Positions 34,047-42,982 of a DNA stretch of 64,000 nucleotides are shown here, in pieces. Position 1 is the first letter of the stretch. Every line of letters begins with the position of its first letter. The DNA lies in assembly GCF_900111315.1 (NCBI RefSeq), contig NZ_FOGU01000004.1:124001-188000 (forward strand), read 5' to 3'. Under the pieces are notes generated by a model. It saw only the letters and a program-made list of their open reading frames with translations. It was not told the DNA's origin and made no database searches. Position numbers and translations under genes: made by a program. The stretch comes from Tranquillimonas rosea. GTDB lineage: Bacteria; Pseudomonadota; Alphaproteobacteria; Rhodobacterales; Rhodobacteraceae.

Positions 34047-35435
34047 ATGATCCGCTCGATCCGCCTTCGCCTGCTTCTTCTCTGCGCCGCGCTCGCCGTC
34101 GGCGCGATCCTGGCCGTGGGCGCGGCGATGGTGGTTGGCGCCGGGCATGACGGCGGCGGCTGGTCGACGGCCTTCGCGATCTCGGCCTTCGCGCTGCTGG
34201 GGCTGGTGACGCTGGTGTGGTTCGTGCTGGACCAGAGGGTCGCCCGCCCGCTGGAGCGGCTGGCTGCCGACCTGAGGGTTCGCGCCCACGGCAAGAGCGC
34301 CGCGCCGCTGGACCTGCAGCACACGCAGCACCTGGGCGATCTCGCCTTTGCTGCCGACGCCGTGACGCAGGCGCTGGGGGAAGCGGCGCTGGCGACCGCG
34401 CAATCCGTCGCCGCCGAGACCCGGCGGCTCGAGGACGAGCGCCTGCGCCTGACCGCGCTGCTCACGGAAATTCCGGTGGCGACGCTGCTGATCAATCCCG
34501 ACAAGCGTATCGTGCTGTACGACGGACAGGCGGCCGAGATCCTCGCCCAGCTGGGCACGCCGCGCCTGATGGCCGACCTGCGCGACTATTTCGACCGCGA
34601 CGCGACCGACGCCGCGTGGGACCGCATGGCCCGCACCGGGCGCGAGGTCGACACCCACATCTCCGGCCGAGACGGGGCACAGCGCTATTCCGTCCGGCTC
34701 AAGCCGATGGACGACGGCAACTGCCTGATCGTCATCGACGACGCCGAGGCCCGGCTGTCGTCCGAGGCGCCGCGGCCAATCGTCTACGATTTCGACCTGT
34801 TGCAGCGGAAGCCGCCGCGCGACATGGCCGAGATGCCCCTGTCCGAGCTGACCTATTGCGTGTTCGACACCGAAACGACGGGCCTTCTGCCGCACCGAGA
34901 CGAGATCGTGCAGATCGGCGCGGTGCGGGTCGTCAACGGTCGGCTGGTGCCGGGCGAACGGTTCGACGAATTGGTCGATCCCGGCCGCCCGATCCCCGAA
35001 GCGTCGAGCCGGGTGCACCGGATCACCGACGCGATGGTGCGCGGCAAGCCCGGCATCCACGAGGTCGGGCGCCGGTTCCACGGCTTTGCCGAGGGCGCGG
35101 TGATCGTGGCGCACAACGCGCCGTTCGACATGGCCTTCCTGCGCCGTCACGCCGCCGAGACGGGCGTGAGCTGGGATCATCCGATCCTCGACACGGTGCT
35201 CGTCTCGGCGGTGCTTTTCGGGACGACCGAGGTGCACATGCTGGACGCGCTCTGCACCCGGCTGGGCGTCGAGATCCCGATGGAGCGGCGGCACACGGCG
35301 ATGGGCGACGCCGAGGCGACGGCAGAGGCGCTCTTGCGGATGATCCCGATGCTCGAGGCGCAGGGTCTGAACACGCTGGGCAAGCTGCTGGAGGCGACGC
35401 GGCAGCACGGGCGGCTGCTGAAGGACATGAACTGA
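34047..35435 (+). CDS. Membrane-anchored 3'-5' exonuclease with HAMP/PAS-like sensor region (DEDDh)
   Basis: A 462-residue protein. Two hydrophobic segments (about 6-32 and 42-62) are followed by a HAMP-like linker beginning RPLERLAADL. A PAS-like region (about 130-240, TEIPVATLLINPDKRIVLYD) follows, then a DnaQ-type exonuclease domain (about 268-440). The exonuclease motifs are FDTETTG (D274, E276), HNAPFDMAFL and H416-x4-D421, so the DEDDh site looks intact. The N-terminus resembles a sensor kinase whose catalytic part has been replaced by a nuclease. The ATG at 34047 follows the upstream stop by one base. It is unlikely to be the replicative proofreading subunit. Nucleic-acid or nucleotide degradation at the membrane is inferred. 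Confidence 0.83.
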   Translation: MIRSIRLRLLLLCAALAVGAILAVGAAMVVGAGHDGGGWSTAFAISAFALLGLVTLVWFVLDQRVARPLERLAADLRVRAHGKSAAPLDLQHTQHLGDLAFAADAVTQALGEAALATAQSVAAETRRLEDERLRLTALLTEIPVATLLINPDKRIVLYDGQAAEILAQLGTPRLMADLRDYFDRDATDAAWDRMARTGREVDTHISGRDGAQRYSVRLKPMDDGNCLIVIDDAEARLSSEAPRPIVYDFDLLQRKPPRDMAEMPLSELTYCVFDTETTGLLPHRDEIVQIGAVRVVNGRLVPGERFDELVDPGRPIPEASSRVHRITDAMVRGKPGIHEVGRRFHGFAEGAVIVAHNAPFDMAFLRRHAAETGVSWDHPILDTVLVSAVLFGTTEVHMLDALCTRLGVEIPMERRHTAMGDAEATAEALLRMIPMLEAQGLNTLGKLLEATRQHGRLLKDMN

Positions 35436-35574
35436 CACGCCGGCATCTTGCCTCGCGTCCCGTCATCGGCCAGTTTCGCGCCGGATTACAACGGGATGGA
35501 CGCCCCATGACACCGACCGCCGCACTCGGGGCACGCCGCCCGCCCCCTGCGCCCCCCTGCCCGACCGGGTCGGC

Positions 35575-36366
35575 ATGAGCGTGAATGTGGTGATCCCGGC
35601 GCGCCATGCGTCTGTCCGGTATCCGGGCAAGCCGCTGGCGCAGCTGAGCCTGCCCGACGGCACGCGGCAGAGCCTCGTGCGGCTGACATGGGAGGCCGCC
35701 CGCGCGATCCCGGGCGTCGAGAGCGTGCATGTCGCCACCGACGACACCCGCATCCGCGACCATTGCGAGAGCTTCGGCGCACAGGTCGTGATGACCGAAC
35801 CGGCCTGCCGCAATGGGACCGAGCGGGTGGCCGAGGCGGCGCGGATCGCCGGCCTGACCTCTGGGATCATCGTCAACCTTCAGGGCGACGCGCCGCTGAC
35901 GCCGCCGTGGTTCGTGGAGGCGCTGGTCGCGGCGATGACGGCCGATCCGTCGATCGAGATGGCGACGCCTGTCCTGCGCTGCGACGTGACGATGCTGGGG
36001 CACCTGATGGACGACCGGCTGGCTGGCCGCGTGGGCGCGACCACGGCGGTCTTCGACCGGTTCGGCGACGCGCTGTATTTTTCCAAGAGCCTGCTGCCCT
36101 ATCTCGACCGCGACACCGCCGGCGCGGCGCCACCCGTCTGGCACCATGTCGGTGTCTACGCCTACACGCCTGCCGCGCTCGCCGCCTATTGCGACTGGCC
36201 CGCCGGGCGTCTCGAAGGGATCGAGGGGTTGGAGCAGTTGCGGTTTCTCGAAAACGGCCACAAGGTGCGCTGCGTCGAGGTCGATCCCCGCGACGCGCAG
36301 TTCTGGGAACTGAACAATCTCGAGGACGTCGCGCGGATCGAGGCGGTGCTGAGGGCGCGCGGATGA
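35575..36366 (+). CDS. kdsB: 3-deoxy-manno-octulosonate cytidylyltransferase
   Basis: A 263-residue enzyme that activates KDO to CMP-KDO for lipid A/core assembly. Motifs are [18 protein letters not shown] at the nucleotide-binding N-terminus, [19 protein letters not shown] (Asp magnesium ligand region) and [13 protein letters not shown]. The usual Glu of the NLQGDEP motif is Ala here. It is cytoplasmic. Its stop overlaps the kdsA start by ATGA, so synthesis and activation of KDO are coupled. Confidence 0.9.
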   Translation: MSVNVVIPARHASVRYPGKPLAQLSLPDGTRQSLVRLTWEAARAIPGVESVHVATDDTRIRDHCESFGAQVVMTEPACRNGTERVAEAARIAGLTSGIIVNLQGDAPLTPPWFVEALVAAMTADPSIEMATPVLRCDVTMLGHLMDDRLAGRVGATTAVFDRFGDALYFSKSLLPYLDRDTAGAAPPVWHHVGVYAYTPAALAAYCDWPAGRLEGIEGLEQLRFLENGHKVRCVEVDPRDAQFWELNNLEDVARIEAVLRARG

Positions 36367-37208
36367 CGGGGCGAACGATCACGCTGGGCGATGTCGAGAT
36401 CGGCGGCAACGCGCCCCTCGCCCTGATCTCGGGGCCCTGCCAGCTGGAAAGCCTGGATCACGCAAGGATGATGGTCGAGCGCATCGCCGAGGCCTGCGCC
36501 CCGACCGGCACCGGGTTCGTCTTCAAGGCCAGCTTTGACAAGGCGAACCGCTCGTCCCTCGGCTCGGCCCGTGGCGTGGGGCTGGACCGGGGCTTGGAGA
36601 TCCTGTCGCGCATCCGGGACGAGTTCGGCGTCCCCGTCCTGACCGACGTGCACGAGCCCGGCCAGTGCGCCCCGGTCGCCGAGATATGCGACGTCCTGCA
36701 GATCCCCGCCTTCCTGTGCCGCCAGACCGACCTGCTGCTCGCCGCCGGCGAGACGGGTGCGGCGGTCAACGTCAAGAAGGGCCAGTTCCTCGCGCCGTGG
36801 GACATCGGCAATGTCGCCGCGAAGATCGCCGCGACGGGAAACGAGCGCATCCTGCTGTGCGAGCGCGGGACCTCTTTCGGCTACAACACGCTGGTGACGG
36901 ATTTCCGCGGGCTGCCCGAGATGCGGCGCACCGGATATCCGGTGGTGTTCGACGCGACCCACTCGGTCCAGCAGCCCGGCGGACAGGGCAACAAGAGCGG
37001 CGGTCAGAGGGCGTTCGCGCCGACCCTCGCCCGCGCGGCCTGCGCCGTCGGGGTTTCGGCCGTCTTTGTCGAGACGCACCAGGATCCCGACACTGCGCCA
37101 TCAGACGGCCCCAACATGATCCCGGTGGACCGGCTGGCCCGGATGGTCGAAACGCTGCGGGCGTTCGACGCGCTGGCGCGGGCCGAGGGCGCGTTCGACG
37201 AGGGCTAG
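36363..37208 (+). CDS. kdsA: 3-deoxy-8-phosphooctulonate synthase
   Basis: A 281-residue aldolase condensing phosphoenolpyruvate with arabinose 5-phosphate to KDO-8-phosphate. It shows the family patterns [46 protein letters not shown] and [13 protein letters not shown]. The Cys in GPCQLE suggests a metal-dependent type. It overlaps kdsB by ATGA and converges on ndk, with a hairpin terminator between. Confidence 0.94.
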   Translation: MTGRTITLGDVEIGGNAPLALISGPCQLESLDHARMMVERIAEACAPTGTGFVFKASFDKANRSSLGSARGVGLDRGLEILSRIRDEFGVPVLTDVHEPGQCAPVAEICDVLQIPAFLCRQTDLLLAAGETGAAVNVKKGQFLAPWDIGNVAAKIAATGNERILLCERGTSFGYNTLVTDFRGLPEMRRTGYPVVFDATHSVQQPGGQGNKSGGQRAFAPTLARAACAVGVSAVFVETHQDPDTAPSDGPNMIPVDRLARMVETLRAFDALARAEGAFDEG

Positions 37209-37219
37209 GTCGGGAAACG

Positions 37220-37244
37220 AAAAAGGGCGGCCACTGGCCGCCCC
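37220..37244 (-). terminator. Terminator between kdsA and ndk
   Basis: A stem GGGCGGCC/GGCCGCCC with a three-base loop (37225-37243), followed on the minus strand by five T residues. It serves ndk and may also stop kdsA transcripts. Confidence 0.75.
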
Positions 37245-37269
37245 CGATCGGTCTGACTGTCGTGTCGGA

Positions 37270-37692
37270 TCAGCCGACGATCTCGAGCTGCGAGAAGAAG
37301 AAGCCGATCTCGTCCTTGGCGGTGTCCGGCGCATCCGAGCCGTGCACCGAGTTCTCGCCGACGGACTCCGCGAACTCGGCACGGATCGTGCCCTCAGCGG
37401 CGTCGGCAGGGTTGGTGGCGCCCATCACTTCGCGGTTCTTGGTGATCGCGTTCTCGCCTTCGAGAACCTGAACCACCACCGGCTCGGAGGCCATGAACTC
37501 GCACAGTTCGTCGTAGAACGGGCGTTCCTTGTGGACGGCATAGAACACGCCCGCCTGCGCCTTGGTCAGCTGGATGCGCTTCTGCGCGATGATGCGCAGG
37601 CCGGCATCCTCGAACTTGGCGTTGATCTTGCCGGTCAGGTTGCGGCGGGTGGCGTCGGGCTTGATGATCGACAGGGTGCGTTCGATAGCCAT
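37270..37692 (-). CDS. ndk: Nucleoside-diphosphate kinase
   Basis: A 140-residue enzyme that equalises nucleoside triphosphate pools by phosphate transfer through a histidine. The active-site motif ENSVHGSD with the phospho-histidine near residue 117, the N-terminal [14 protein letters not shown] and [14 protein letters not shown] are all canonical. Length is standard. It is a monocistronic minus-strand gene with its own terminator. Confidence 0.96.
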   Translation of the reverse strand: MAIERTLSIIKPDATRRNLTGKINAKFEDAGLRIIAQKRIQLTKAQAGVFYAVHKERPFYDELCEFMASEPVVVQVLEGENAITKNREVMGATNPADAAEGTIRAEFAESVGENSVHGSDAPDTAKDEIGFFFSQLEIVG

Positions 37693-37824
37693 CGGGCGGT
37701 TTCCTCATGTAACGACAGGCGCGGCAGGTCCCCCCGGCCGCGATCGGCGCTGGCCTAGCATGGCCCCACGGGCTTGAAAACCGCTCATCGCGCGCGCCGA
37801 TCACAAGCCGGTGCGCCCCCGGCG

Positions 37825-38784
37825 TCAGCGGGCCCGCGCGCGCCGACGACCCCTGCCCGAGCCCGCGGCGGCCTGCGCCTTGGACGCCTCGGCAAAGCTC
37901 TCGCCGCCCTCGACGGCGTCCAGCACGCGCGAGAAGCTGATCCAGCTGGCGCCGTTGTCGTCATGGTTCATCAGGAAGTTGGCGGCGCGGATCGCCTCCA
38001 TCTCGGCGGGACGCAGGGGGTTCATGATCGCGCTGGTCATGCCGGCGCCGATCGCCATCGGCAGGAAGGCGGCGTTGATGCCGTGGCGGTGCGGCAGGCC
38101 GAACGAGATGTTCGACGCGCCGCAGGTGGTGTTCACGCCCAACTCGTCCCGCAGCCGGCGGACGAGGCGGAAGACCTGCTGCGCCGCGCTGCCCATCGCG
38201 CCCACCGGCATCACGAGCGGATCGACGACGATATCCTCGGGCGGGATGCCGAAATCCGCCGCCCGTTCGACGATTTTCTTCGCCACGCCGAAGCGGACGT
38301 CGGGATCCTCGCTGATGCCGGTGTCGTCGTTCGAGATCGCCACCACCGGCACGTTGTACTTCTTCACCAGCGGCAGGATCGCCTCGAGCCGCTCTTCCTC
38401 GCCCGTCACCGAGTTCAGAAGAGGCCGTCCGTGGGCCAACTCCAGCCCTCGCTCGAGCGCGCCGGGCACGCTGGAGTCGATGCACAGGGGAATGTCGACC
38501 TGGCTCTGCACCAGTTCGATCATCTTGCCCATTAGCGGCGGCTCGGTCTCGTTCGGGTTGGGGTTCGAGTTGTAGACCACGCCCGCGTTCACATCGAGCA
38601 CCATCGCCCCGCACGCCACCTGTTCCAGCGCGTCCTTCTCGACGGTCGAGAAGTCGCCCGCCTCGAGCTCGGCCGCCAGCTTCTTGCGGCCGGTGGGGTT
38701 GATTCGCTCGCCGATGACGCAGAACGGCTCGTCAAAGCCCATCACCACGGTCTTCGTCTTGGATTCCAGAACGGTGCGGGTCAT
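37825..38784 (-). CDS. Methyltetrahydrofolate:cobalamin methyltransferase (pterin-binding, split-MetH type)
   Basis: A 319-residue barrel protein of the dihydropteroate-synthase/pterin-binding superfamily. Signature parts are VIGERINPTGRKKL at the pterin site, MVLDVNAG, IPLCIDSS and NTTCGASNISFGLPHR. It equals the pterin domain of MetH without cobalamin or homocysteine domains. A free-standing protein of this kind is part of the split methionine synthase reported in Phaeobacter; corrinoid demethylation of betaines is the alternative. The start (CAGGAG upstream) overlaps the HAD phosphatase stop by ATGA. The C-terminus is a basic tail (GRGRRRARAR). Confidence 0.87.
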   Translation of the reverse strand: MTRTVLESKTKTVVMGFDEPFCVIGERINPTGRKKLAAELEAGDFSTVEKDALEQVACGAMVLDVNAGVVYNSNPNPNETEPPLMGKMIELVQSQVDIPLCIDSSVPGALERGLELAHGRPLLNSVTGEEERLEAILPLVKKYNVPVVAISNDDTGISEDPDVRFGVAKKIVERAADFGIPPEDIVVDPLVMPVGAMGSAAQQVFRLVRRLRDELGVNTTCGASNISFGLPHRHGINAAFLPMAIGAGMTSAIMNPLRPAEMEAIRAANFLMNHDDNGASWISFSRVLDAVEGGESFAEASKAQAAAGSGRGRRRARAR

Positions 38785-39440
38785 GGGATCACTCCTGTCA
38801 GGCGCTCCAGGTGGGTGGAAAGCGCGGGATCTTCAAAGTCGGCAATCGTGGCAGCAGCGCCCACGTGGCGCAGCTGGTCGTCGGAAAGGGTCGAGCGGAT
38901 GCCGATGGTGTGGGCCCCGGCGGCACTGGCGGATTCGACGCCCGAGCGACTGTCCTCGAAGGCGATGCAGTCGCGCGCGGCGACGCCCAGCCGGTCCATC
39001 GCCGCGAGATACGGCTCGGGGTGCGGCTTGCCGTGACGCAGGTCGTCGCCGATCACCACGGCCTCGAACGTGTCGGCCATGCCGATCGCCCCCAGCATCG
39101 CCTCCGCGTTCAGACGCGGGGCATTGGTGACCACGGCCAGCCGCCACCCCTCGCGCTGGGCGCGCGATATCAGGCCCGGCAGTCCCGGCATGGGCGCCGC
39201 GCTGTCGCCGAGGCGCGCGCGGAACGCGGCCTCCTTCTCGTCGGCGACGGCCTGGGGATCCTCGTCCGGGAAATACTCGGCGAAGATGTCGGCGTTCAGG
39301 CGGCCGTGGATATGGTCGGCATAGAACCCCTCCGAAATCTCGCGGTCACGGGCGGCGAACACCTCCCGGAACACGGCGGCGTGGATCGGATCGGTGTCCA
39401 GAAGCGTGCCGTCGAGATCGAAAAGAAGCGCCGCCGCCAT
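38781..39440 (-). CDS. HAD family hydrolase (phosphoglucomutase/phosphatase-like)
   Basis: A 219-residue HAD enzyme with catalytic motif I LFDLDGTLLDTD, motif II VVTNAP and motif III/IV GKPHPEPYL...FEDSRSG. A helical cap lies between motifs I and II, as in beta-phosphoglucomutase and sugar-phosphate phosphatases. The ATG at 39440 begins four bases after the MetF-like stop. It is embedded in a one-carbon operon, so it may remove a damaged or side-product phosphate, but this is speculation. Confidence 0.85.
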   Translation of the reverse strand: MAAALLFDLDGTLLDTDPIHAAVFREVFAARDREISEGFYADHIHGRLNADIFAEYFPDEDPQAVADEKEAAFRARLGDSAAPMPGLPGLISRAQREGWRLAVVTNAPRLNAEAMLGAIGMADTFEAVVIGDDLRHGKPHPEPYLAAMDRLGVAARDCIAFEDSRSGVESASAAGAHTIGIRSTLSDDQLRHVGAAATIADFEDPALSTHLERLTGVIP

Positions 39441-39444
39441 CCCG

Positions 39445-40371
39445 CTAGCCCGATACGGCGGCGCGCTGCGTCGCCGTGCCGCCGTACTTGGCGGCCCAGT
39501 CGGCGCAGGCGCCGATACCACCCAACGGGAAGAAGTGGATCTGCTCGATCCCGCCGGTCCGGCCCTGGGCCCGCAGCGCGGTCAGGCGCGACAGCACGTC
39601 CGTCGGCTCATACGGGACGAGCAGCTTGGAGACGTCCATCGCCCGCCTCTGCAGCACGGCCATCGAGGGGCCGACACCGCAGGCGACGGCGAACTTGATC
39701 AGCGTTTGCAGCTTGGCGGGACCGGCGATGCCGGCATGGATCGGCAGGTCCATCCCGTTGTCCTGCAGCCGGCGGGCCCACGCCGCGATCGCGTCGGCAT
39801 CGAAGGCGAATTGAGTGGCCAGCGCCATCTGCGCGTCGGTCCGCTGGGCGAAGGCCTGTTTCCACGACAGCGCCTCGCCCACGGCGCGGTCGCCGCCGTC
39901 GGGATCGATGTCGCGGTTGCCCTCGGGGTGGCCGGCCACGTGCAGGCGAGTGAAGCCGTGACGGTCGAACACGCCGGTTTCGAGCAGCTGCATCGACGAG
40001 TGGAAATCGCCGCGCGGCGTGGGGATGCCGCCGGCCAGCACCAGCGCCTGGCGCACGCCCGCCTCGTCGGAATAGCGGCCCACCCAGCGGTCGAGCTCGG
40101 CCCGGTTGCGGACCGACCGTGCCGGGACGTGCGGCATGACGTCGAAGCCCTGCTCGCCCAGGCGGCGGGCGGTCGCCACCATCTCGTCGATCCCGGTGCC
40201 GTCGATATGCGCGACATAGACCCGCGTGCCCTGCGGCAGCACGGAACGGAAATCGTCGATCTTGGCGGCGGTGCGGGGCATCACCTCGATCGAGTATCCC
40301 GAGATCGTCTCGGACAGGTTGGCCACCGGCGTGACGTTGCGGCTGGGCCGGCGGAAGGAGAGAATCGACAT
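39445..40371 (-). CDS. Methylenetetrahydrofolate reductase-like protein (MetF family)
   Basis: A 308-residue flavoprotein-type barrel. The segment SIEVMPRTAAKIDDF corresponds to the catalytic Glu region of MetF, LVLAGG to a strand motif, and the C-terminal HFFPLGGIGACADW is typical of this divergent alphaproteobacterial branch. It would supply 5-methyl-THF to the methyltransferase encoded two genes downstream. It differs enough from classical MetF that another one-carbon role is possible. RBS-like AGGAA precedes the ATG at 40371. Confidence 0.8.
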   Translation of the reverse strand: MSILSFRRPSRNVTPVANLSETISGYSIEVMPRTAAKIDDFRSVLPQGTRVYVAHIDGTGIDEMVATARRLGEQGFDVMPHVPARSVRNRAELDRWVGRYSDEAGVRQALVLAGGIPTPRGDFHSSMQLLETGVFDRHGFTRLHVAGHPEGNRDIDPDGGDRAVGEALSWKQAFAQRTDAQMALATQFAFDADAIAAWARRLQDNGMDLPIHAGIAGPAKLQTLIKFAVACGVGPSMAVLQRRAMDVSKLLVPYEPTDVLSRLTALRAQGRTGGIEQIHFFPLGGIGACADWAAKYGGTATQRAAVSG

Positions 40372-40385
40372 TTGCGTTCCTAGTC

Positions 40386-40700
40386 TCAGACGGCGCTGAC
40401 AGGGCGCGGGGCATGGCCCGCGTTTTCGATGAGACGGCGCAGGCGCGCCGCGTCGTAGGTGCGGTCGATCAGCGCCGCGGCGGCCGCCGCGGCGTCAGGT
40501 GCCGGCGCGTCCACCTGCAACGGCGCCTTGCGCCATTCGTCGAGATAGGCGTCGCTGCCCGCTGCGCCGGCCTTCATTGCGGCGCGGTCGATCGCCTGTT
40601 CGAAGCGCGCGGGCAGCGCCCGCTTGTCGCCCCTCCGGCCACGGCCGACGATGACCTGTGCCGGGATATCTCGCCAGTAAACGATGGTGACTTCGGTCAT
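40386..40700 (-). CDS. Virulence-factor (PF13769-type) domain protein, MetF companion
   Basis: A 104-residue cytoplasmic protein beginning TEVTIVYWRDIPAQVIVGRG, a pattern I know from small proteins annotated virulence factor that sit next to MetF-like genes in Rhodobacteraceae. The ATG at 40700 has GAGAGGGG upstream; a longer reading would add 39 residues without support. It is the first gene of the four-gene minus-strand operon (companion, MetF-like, HAD, methyltransferase). Function is unknown; constant linkage suggests a subunit or chaperone for the reductase. Confidence 0.7.
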   Translation of the reverse strand: MTEVTIVYWRDIPAQVIVGRGRRGDKRALPARFEQAIDRAAMKAGAAGSDAYLDEWRKAPLQVDAPAPDAAAAAAALIDRTYDAARLRRLIENAGHAPRPVSAV

Positions 40701-40931
40701 CTCGGCCCCTCTCTCTGCCGGTTGCAATTCCTTGATACGCGGCATGAAAAGCGGCAAGGCGCGAAAATCCGACACAACATCCGCGACGAACGACCTGCCG
40801 CGACACAAGTCTGACACCGTGTCCTTGACGCTTCGTAATCGTCCGCCGACCGCGCCCCCGCCGCCGCGCAGAGCTTGCGGAACTCACCGGGTCCGCCTAT
40901 CCTGCAAGCAACTGAATGGAGGGCGATCGAC

Positions 40932-42047
40932 ATGGCGCCCAAGCGTCCCTCGCGCGCGGGCGCGTTCCCGGTCCCGGTCGAGCCTCCCGCGCCGAAAAAG
41001 CCAGACCCGGCAGAGCTTTACGCCGCGCTGGATCTGGGCACCAACAGTTGCCGCATGCTGATTGCCCAGCCCAAGGGCAACCAGTTTCACGTCGTGGACA
41101 GCTTCTCGAAATCGGTGCAGCTGGGGCTGGGTCTCGAGGCGTCGGGGCGGCTGTCGCGCGCCTCGATGGCGCGCACGGTCCAGGCGCTGCGAATCTGTCA
41201 GAAGAAGCTGCGCAAGCACCAGGTCCGTCACATGCGCCTCGTCGCGACCGAGGCCTGCCGCCGCGCCACCAACGCCCCCGAGTTCATCCGCTATGTCGAG
41301 CGCGAGACCGGCCTGACGCTGGAGATCATCCAGCCCGAGGAAGAGGCGCGGCTGGCCGTCATTTCGTGCGCGCCGCTGGTCTCGACCAAGACCGAGCAGC
41401 TCTTGGTGGTGGATATCGGCGGCGGCTCGACCGAGTTGGTGTGGATCGACCTGACGCGGGTGCCTCGGGTGGAGCGGCCCAAGGCGATCATGCGGCTGCA
41501 TTCGGGCTTCACGCCGGTCGACGGTTCGCCCTTCGCGTCGGCCCGCGTGGTCGACTGGATCTCGGTCCCGCTGGGCGTCGCCACGTTGCGCGAGCAGTTC
41601 GACGATGTCGAGAACGACGCCGCGCGCTTCGCGCTGATGAGCTGGTTCTTCGAGGAGAACCTGTCGGATTTCTCGCCCTACGACCGCGAGCAGAAGCGCG
41701 AGGGCTTCCAGATCATCGGCACCTCGGGCACCGTCACCACCGTCGCCGCCAGCCATCTCGGACTGAAGCGCTACGACCGCAACCGGGTCGACGGGCTGCG
41801 GATGACCTCGGACCAGATCGACAAGGTGATCCGCGACTACCTGATGCTGGGCCCCGAGGGGCGGCGCAGCGATCCGCGCATCGGCCGCGATCGCCACGCC
41901 CTGATCATGTCGGGCTCGGCGATCCTGCAGGCGCTGTTGCGGGTCTGGCCGACGGACCGGCTGTCGGTGGCCGACCGGGGCCTGCGCGAGGGACTGCTCT
42001 ATGCGCAGATGTCGGCGGACGGCGTGCTGGAGGACGGGCCGTTCTGA
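40932..42047 (+). CDS. Exopolyphosphatase/guanosine pentaphosphate phosphohydrolase (Ppx/GppA family)
   Basis: A 371-residue ASKHA-fold enzyme. Phosphate and metal-binding motifs are [25 protein letters not shown] and [11 protein letters not shown]. It hydrolyses polyphosphate or pppGpp, and sequence does not separate the two. The protein lacks the C-terminal HD-like domain of longer Ppx and has a proline-rich N-terminal extension of about 25 residues before the first motif. The ATG at 40932 follows GGAGGG. It is followed by a hairpin-repeat element and rlmE, a pairing common in this family. Confidence 0.88.
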   Translation: MAPKRPSRAGAFPVPVEPPAPKKPDPAELYAALDLGTNSCRMLIAQPKGNQFHVVDSFSKSVQLGLGLEASGRLSRASMARTVQALRICQKKLRKHQVRHMRLVATEACRRATNAPEFIRYVERETGLTLEIIQPEEEARLAVISCAPLVSTKTEQLLVVDIGGGSTELVWIDLTRVPRVERPKAIMRLHSGFTPVDGSPFASARVVDWISVPLGVATLREQFDDVENDAARFALMSWFFEENLSDFSPYDREQKREGFQIIGTSGTVTTVAASHLGLKRYDRNRVDGLRMTSDQIDKVIRDYLMLGPEGRRSDPRIGRDRHALIMSGSAILQALLRVWPTDRLSVADRGLREGLLYAQMSADGVLEDGPF

Positions 42048-42109
42048 CGGCCAAAGGGCGCGATTGCGTGGTCGCGGACGGAACCGGCCTTGCGGACGGC
42101 GCCTTCGGC

Positions 42110-42133
42110 GAGGATATTTTCAGGCAGAAGAAG
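42110..42133 (+). repeat. Rhodobacteraceae-type intergenic repeat, copy A
   Basis: Contains GAGGATATTTT followed by CAGAAGAAG, preceded by a small CGCC-TTC-GGCG hairpin. It lies in the gap between ppx/gppA and rlmE. The same core recurs at 54411, 54452 (inverted), 59632 (inverted) and 63744 (inverted). Confidence 0.75.
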
Positions 42134-42172
42134 TCCGAGGGGCCGCTGCCGCCCCCGAGCAAGGGTTGTGCG

Positions 42173-42886
42173 ATGAGCGACCGGAAGAAGAAGAACACCA
42201 GCGGCCGGGGCCAGCGCGAGCTGACCGTGAAGGTCAAGACCGCGCGCGGGCGCAAGCCCAGCTCGACCCGCTGGCTGCAGCGCCAGCTGAACGATCCGTA
42301 CGTCCAGCGCGCGAAGGCCGAGGGGTACCGCGGGCGCGCGGCCTACAAGATCCTCGAACTCGACGACAAGTACCGCTTTCTCGTGCCCGGCGCGCGGGTG
42401 GTCGACCTGGGGTGCGCCCCCGGCGGCTGGTGCCAGGTGGCCGTGACGCGCGTGAACGCCCTGGGCGAGAAGGGCGGCAAGGCCCAGGGCCGTGTGCTGG
42501 GCATCGACCTGCAGGAGGTCGAACCGGTGCAGGGGGCGGAGATCCACCAGCTGGACTTCATGGAGGACGATGCCGACCTGCGGGTGAAGGAGTGGCTGGG
42601 CGGCTCTGCCGACGTGGTGATGTCGGACATGGCCGCCAGCGCCTCGGGCCACAAGCAGACCGACCACCTGCGGATTGTCGCGCTCTGCGAGGCTGCGGCA
42701 GAGTTCGCCTTCGACGTGCTGGAACCCGGCGGCACCTTCGTGGCCAAGGTCCTGGCGGGGGGCGCGGAGACCGAGATGCAGGCGACGCTGAAGCGCCGCT
42801 TCGACAAGGTGGCCAACGTCAAGCCGCCCGCGAGCCGCCAGGATTCGGCCGAGAAATTCGTGGTCGCCACCGGCTTTCGCGGCTGA
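42173..42886 (+). CDS. rlmE: 23S rRNA (uridine-2'-O)-methyltransferase
   Basis: A 237-residue FtsJ/RrmJ-type enzyme that methylates U2552 of 23S rRNA. The SAM motif is [14 protein letters not shown], and the catalytic K-D-K-E set is visible in [18 protein letters not shown] and [11 protein letters not shown] basic N-terminal extension of about 35 residues ([18 protein letters not shown]) is usual in alphaproteobacteria. The ATG at 42173 opens the conserved reading. Confidence 0.93.
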   Translation: MSDRKKKNTSGRGQRELTVKVKTARGRKPSSTRWLQRQLNDPYVQRAKAEGYRGRAAYKILELDDKYRFLVPGARVVDLGCAPGGWCQVAVTRVNALGEKGGKAQGRVLGIDLQEVEPVQGAEIHQLDFMEDDADLRVKEWLGGSADVVMSDMAASASGHKQTDHLRIVALCEAAAEFAFDVLEPGGTFVAKVLAGGAETEMQATLKRRFDKVANVKPPASRQDSAEKFVVATGFRG

Positions 42887-42982
42887 GAGGCGGTTGCCGA
42901 CACCGAAATGCCGCGCAGAGGCCGATGCGCGGCGCCGGCGGGCGCTAGGTTCCGAGGCGTAGCGCCCCCCGGAGACCCCGCC

